From Persicitalea sp963803495 (GTDB taxonomy: Bacteria > Bacteroidota > Bacteroidia > Cytophagales > Spirosomataceae): a stretch of DNA of 64,000 nt. The DNA is taken from the NCBI GenBank assembly GCA_963803495.1, contig CAWDMP010000002.1, forward strand, positions 1,364,001 to 1,428,000. Direction: 5' to 3'. The notes below the pieces were generated by a model. It was not told the DNA's origin. It ran no database searches and was given only the letters and a program-made list of their open reading frames with translations. Shown piece by piece: positions 62,113 to 64,000 of the stretch; the first letter of the stretch is position 1, and the number at the start of each line of letters is the position of its first letter. The translations under genes and the position numbers were made by a program.

Positions 62113-62727
62113 ATGAAAAAGACACAACACTGGCTGGCGCTGGTAGCCGCTACGGTACTCTTGACGAGCGCCACGCTGCTCGACGCCCCCAGGAAGGCTA
62201 CTACCTATAAGGTGGACACCTCCAAAAGTGAGTTGAAGTGGAATGGTAAGAAAGTGACCGGCGAGCATTACGGCACGATCGCCCTTAAGGAAGGCTCCTT
62301 CACCCTGGACGGCACGAAACTGACGGGCGGTTCGTTCGTGGCCGACATGAATAGCATCACCAACACCGACCTGACCGACAAGGAGTACAACGGCAAGCTG
62401 ATAGGTCACCTGAAATCGGACGATTTCTTTGGCGTAGAGAAGCACCCGACTGCCAAGTTTGTGGTAACCAAAATCACCCCGCAGTCCAGCGGTATGGAGG
62501 AAGTTACGGGTAACCTGACGATCAAAGGCATTACGAAGCCCGTTACGTTTCCGGTGAAGGTGACGCAGTCGAGCAAGGGCGCGATGGTGAAAGGTACCAT
62601 CGTCGTCGACCGCTCCAAGTACGACATGAAGTTTCGTTCGAAGTCATTCTTCGACGCGGCTACCCTGGGCGATAAAATGGTCTACGACGATTTTGAGATC
62701 GAAGTCGAGCTGATGGGTACGAAGTAA
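62113..62727 (+). CDS. YceI-family periplasmic protein
   Basis: The 204-residue product has a signal peptide (LALVAATVLLTSATLL). A YceI lipocalin-like domain follows: TYKVDTSKSELKWNGKKVTG, GSFTLDGTKLTGGSFVADMN, and HLKSDDFFGVEKHPTAKF. YceI proteins bind isoprenoid lipids such as polyprenyl pyrophosphates. It is probably controlled by the MarR protein just upstream and ends before a symmetric terminator. Confidence 0.92.
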   Translation: MKKTQHWLALVAATVLLTSATLLDAPRKATTYKVDTSKSELKWNGKKVTGEHYGTIALKEGSFTLDGTKLTGGSFVADMNSITNTDLTDKEYNGKLIGHLKSDDFFGVEKHPTAKFVVTKITPQSSGMEEVTGNLTIKGITKPVTFPVKVTQSSKGAMVKGTIVVDRSKYDMKFRSKSFFDAATLGDKMVYDDFEIEVELMGTK

Positions 62728-62744
62728 GCTCCAGCAAATACTAT

Positions 62745-62782
62745 AAAAGAGGCCCGTTCGGACGTCCGAACGGGCCTCTTTT
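62745..62782. terminator. Perfectly palindromic bidirectional terminator
   Basis: AAAAGAGGCCCGTTCGGAC is followed directly by its exact reverse complement (38 bp in all), with A and T runs at the ends. It serves both yceI and the converging HsdR-N-like gene. Confidence 0.9.
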
Positions 62783-63197
62783 AGTTTCTTTCGAACACCG
62801 GAAAGTCTTCCAGGTACACGATCTGTCCGTCTTCGATTTTGAAGCAAAAATGTTCCATACCGTTGGTAATCGCCAGAAACCGGGGCCGGAGTGTAAAGTT
62901 ATAGCGGGCGATTTGGGCCATCGTCGTCTGGGTGATCCTCACATCGGGTGACTTGCACTCGACCAGCAGGTGCGGACGACCGTCGGTACCCAGTACCATG
63001 ATGTCGGAGCGCTTGGCGAGTTTGTTGTAGTAGAGTCCCGTCTCGACGGCAAACAGCGATTTGGGATATTGGTACTGGTTGATCAGCAGCTGCACAAAGT
63101 GTTGCCGCACCCATTCTTCGGGCGTGAGCATGATGTACTTCCGCCGAATCGGATCGTAGATGTGCGGTTTGTCCCGCAGCTCCTTAACTTTGTGCAC
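62781..63197 (-). CDS. HsdR N-terminal-like nuclease-fold protein
   Basis: The 138-residue protein matches the type I restriction HsdR N-terminal domain family in Bacteroidota: EEWVRQHFVQLLINQYQYPK, the PD-(D/E)xK-like core KRSDIMVLGTDGRPHLLVEC with K following, and QIARYNFTLRPRFLAITNG. The Asp and Glu-x-Lys positions are present. It stands alone, with no HsdM or HsdS gene nearby, so it is not a restriction enzyme subunit in the usual sense. This single-domain form is widespread and uncharacterised. Confidence 0.82.
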   Translation of the reverse strand: MHKVKELRDKPHIYDPIRRKYIMLTPEEWVRQHFVQLLINQYQYPKSLFAVETGLYYNKLAKRSDIMVLGTDGRPHLLVECKSPDVRITQTTMAQIARYNFTLRPRFLAITNGMEHFCFKIEDGQIVYLEDFPVFERN

Positions 63198-63382
63198 GAA
63201 TGAAGGGAGATTTAGCGATTCAAAATATAGTTGACAATGAATAGTGAATCACCTGGCGGTTCCGAGATTAAAGACGGAATTTTTTTCACAATGATTAAGT
63301 TCAGTACGTGGCTTCACGTATACCGTTTGATTCTAAGTTAGTCGATTGTTAATTATCACTTATTCAATTATTCACCAACTAA

Positions 63383-64000
63383 ATGACCACCAAGGAAGAA
63401 ATCGTCAAGAACTGGCTGCCACGCTACACGGGGACGCCCGCCGAGGAGTTCGGAGAGTATATTTTGCTGACCAACTTCATCAATTACGTAACGTTGTTTG
63501 CCGAGAAATTCGACGTCGAGGTGAAGGGCATCGGGCGGGCGATGCAGACCGCCACTGCCAATAATATTACGATCATCAACTTCGGGATGGGTAGCGCGAT
63601 GGCGGCCACCGTCATGGATTTGCTGTCGGCCATCATGCCCCAGGCGGTGTTGTTTCTGGGAAAATGCGGGGGGTTGAAAAAAACCCAAATCGGTGATTTC
63701 GTGCTGCCCATTGCCGCTATCCGGGGCGAGGGCACCAGCGACGACTACATGCCGAGCGAGATTCCGGCCCTGCCATCTTTCCGGTTGCAACGTACGGTCT
63801 CATCAAGTATCGCCCGGCACGAAATGGACTACTGGACGGGTACCGTGTATACGACCAACCGACGGATCTGGGAGCACGACGAAGACTTCAAAGAGTACCT
63901 CCGCGAAATCCGTGCGTTGGCCATCGACATGGAGACGGCCACGATTTTTATCGTCGGCTTCGCCAATTCCATCCCACACGGCGCACTGTTGCTGGTGTCG
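63383..64000 (+). CDS. amn: AMP nucleosidase (partial, runs off the window)
   Basis: ATG 63383 opens 206 codons to the window end without a stop. The phosphorylase-fold motifs are TIINFGMGSAMAATVMDLLS, VLFLGKCGGLKKTQIGDFVL, and AIDMETATIF with the substrate-binding Met-Glu. This is the short Bacteroidota form without the long N-terminal domain of the E. coli enzyme. It splits AMP into adenine and ribose-5-phosphate. The upstream 185 bp are AT-rich and hold no gene I can support. Confidence 0.87.
   Translation, partial: MTTKEEIVKNWLPRYTGTPAEEFGEYILLTNFINYVTLFAEKFDVEVKGIGRAMQTATANNITIINFGMGSAMAATVMDLLSAIMPQAVLFLGKCGGLKKTQIGDFVLPIAAIRGEGTSDDYMPSEIPALPSFRLQRTVSSSIARHEMDYWTGTVYTTNRRIWEHDEDFKEYLREIRALAIDMETATIFIVGFANSIPHGALLLVS

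Noticed and set aside
1..64000. CRISPR array
   Set aside because: No evenly spaced repeat-spacer pattern was seen; the repeats found are short tandem pairs or the two hairpin leaders.

Overview
The window looks like a chromosomal segment of a Bacteroidota bacterium, most likely order Cytophagales (Spirosomataceae-like). The pointers are promoters of the TTTG / TAnnTTTG type, an ECF sigma - FecR - STN signalling set, a Bacteroidota-type tyrosine recombinase, and core genes such as rpsF-rpsR-rplI, mrdA-rodA and hemW. The tetranucleotide GTAC is strikingly common in most genes and absent from at least one low-GC gene, which helps mark recent imports.

Positions 1-15622 are the right part of an integrated virus-like element ending at a tRNA-Arg(CCG) gene, with a tyrosine recombinase beside the tRNA. 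Rightward genes encode an A32/FtsK-HerA-like P-loop ATPase, about 18 small proteins with one membrane segment (many tail-anchored), a GH19 lysis enzyme, a holin, a lytic transglycosylase, two proteins with histone-H1-like tails, an anchored SGNH hydrolase, and a tail-anchored H-box/NC (LRAT-like) protein. No terminase, portal or tail gene is visible. The best reading is a tailless, membrane-containing prophage; its capsid and replication genes would lie left of the window.

Positions 15.7-27.6 kb hold a Nudix hydrolase, an outer-membrane-type protein, a Crp-family regulator followed by a structured leader and a C10 (streptopain-type) protease gene with an amber codon in its signal peptide, then glucan metabolism: glgB, a maltokinase, a dipeptidase and glgE. 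Positions 27.9-33 kb carry two toxin-antitoxin pairs (MntA/HepT and RES/Xre) around a TonB-plug protein and nagB. Positions 33-52.6 kb are mainly housekeeping: NAD synthetase, a sigma/FecR/STN system, a VanX-like dipeptidase, hemW, ribosomal proteins S6/S18/L9, yggS, a GT9 glycosyltransferase, rodA and PBP2.

Positions 52.7-57.9 kb are a second accessory island: a gluconolactonase-like gene, a second copy of the promoter + Crp-family regulator + structured leader module, an IS5-type element inserted exactly after that leader, a low-GC operon for a fulvocin-C-like cysteine-rich protein with a membrane thioredoxin and a DUF1573 protein, and a truncated second copy of the gluconolactonase-like gene. 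The last part holds a metallo-beta-lactamase-fold protein, an alpha-amylase, Maf, MarR with a perfect palindromic operator, YceI, an HsdR-N-like protein and the start of an AMP nucleosidase.

Single-base frameshifts occur in many genes across the window, including rodA, which is normally essential. Assembly indels are therefore a serious alternative to true gene decay, and broken genes are annotated with that caution.
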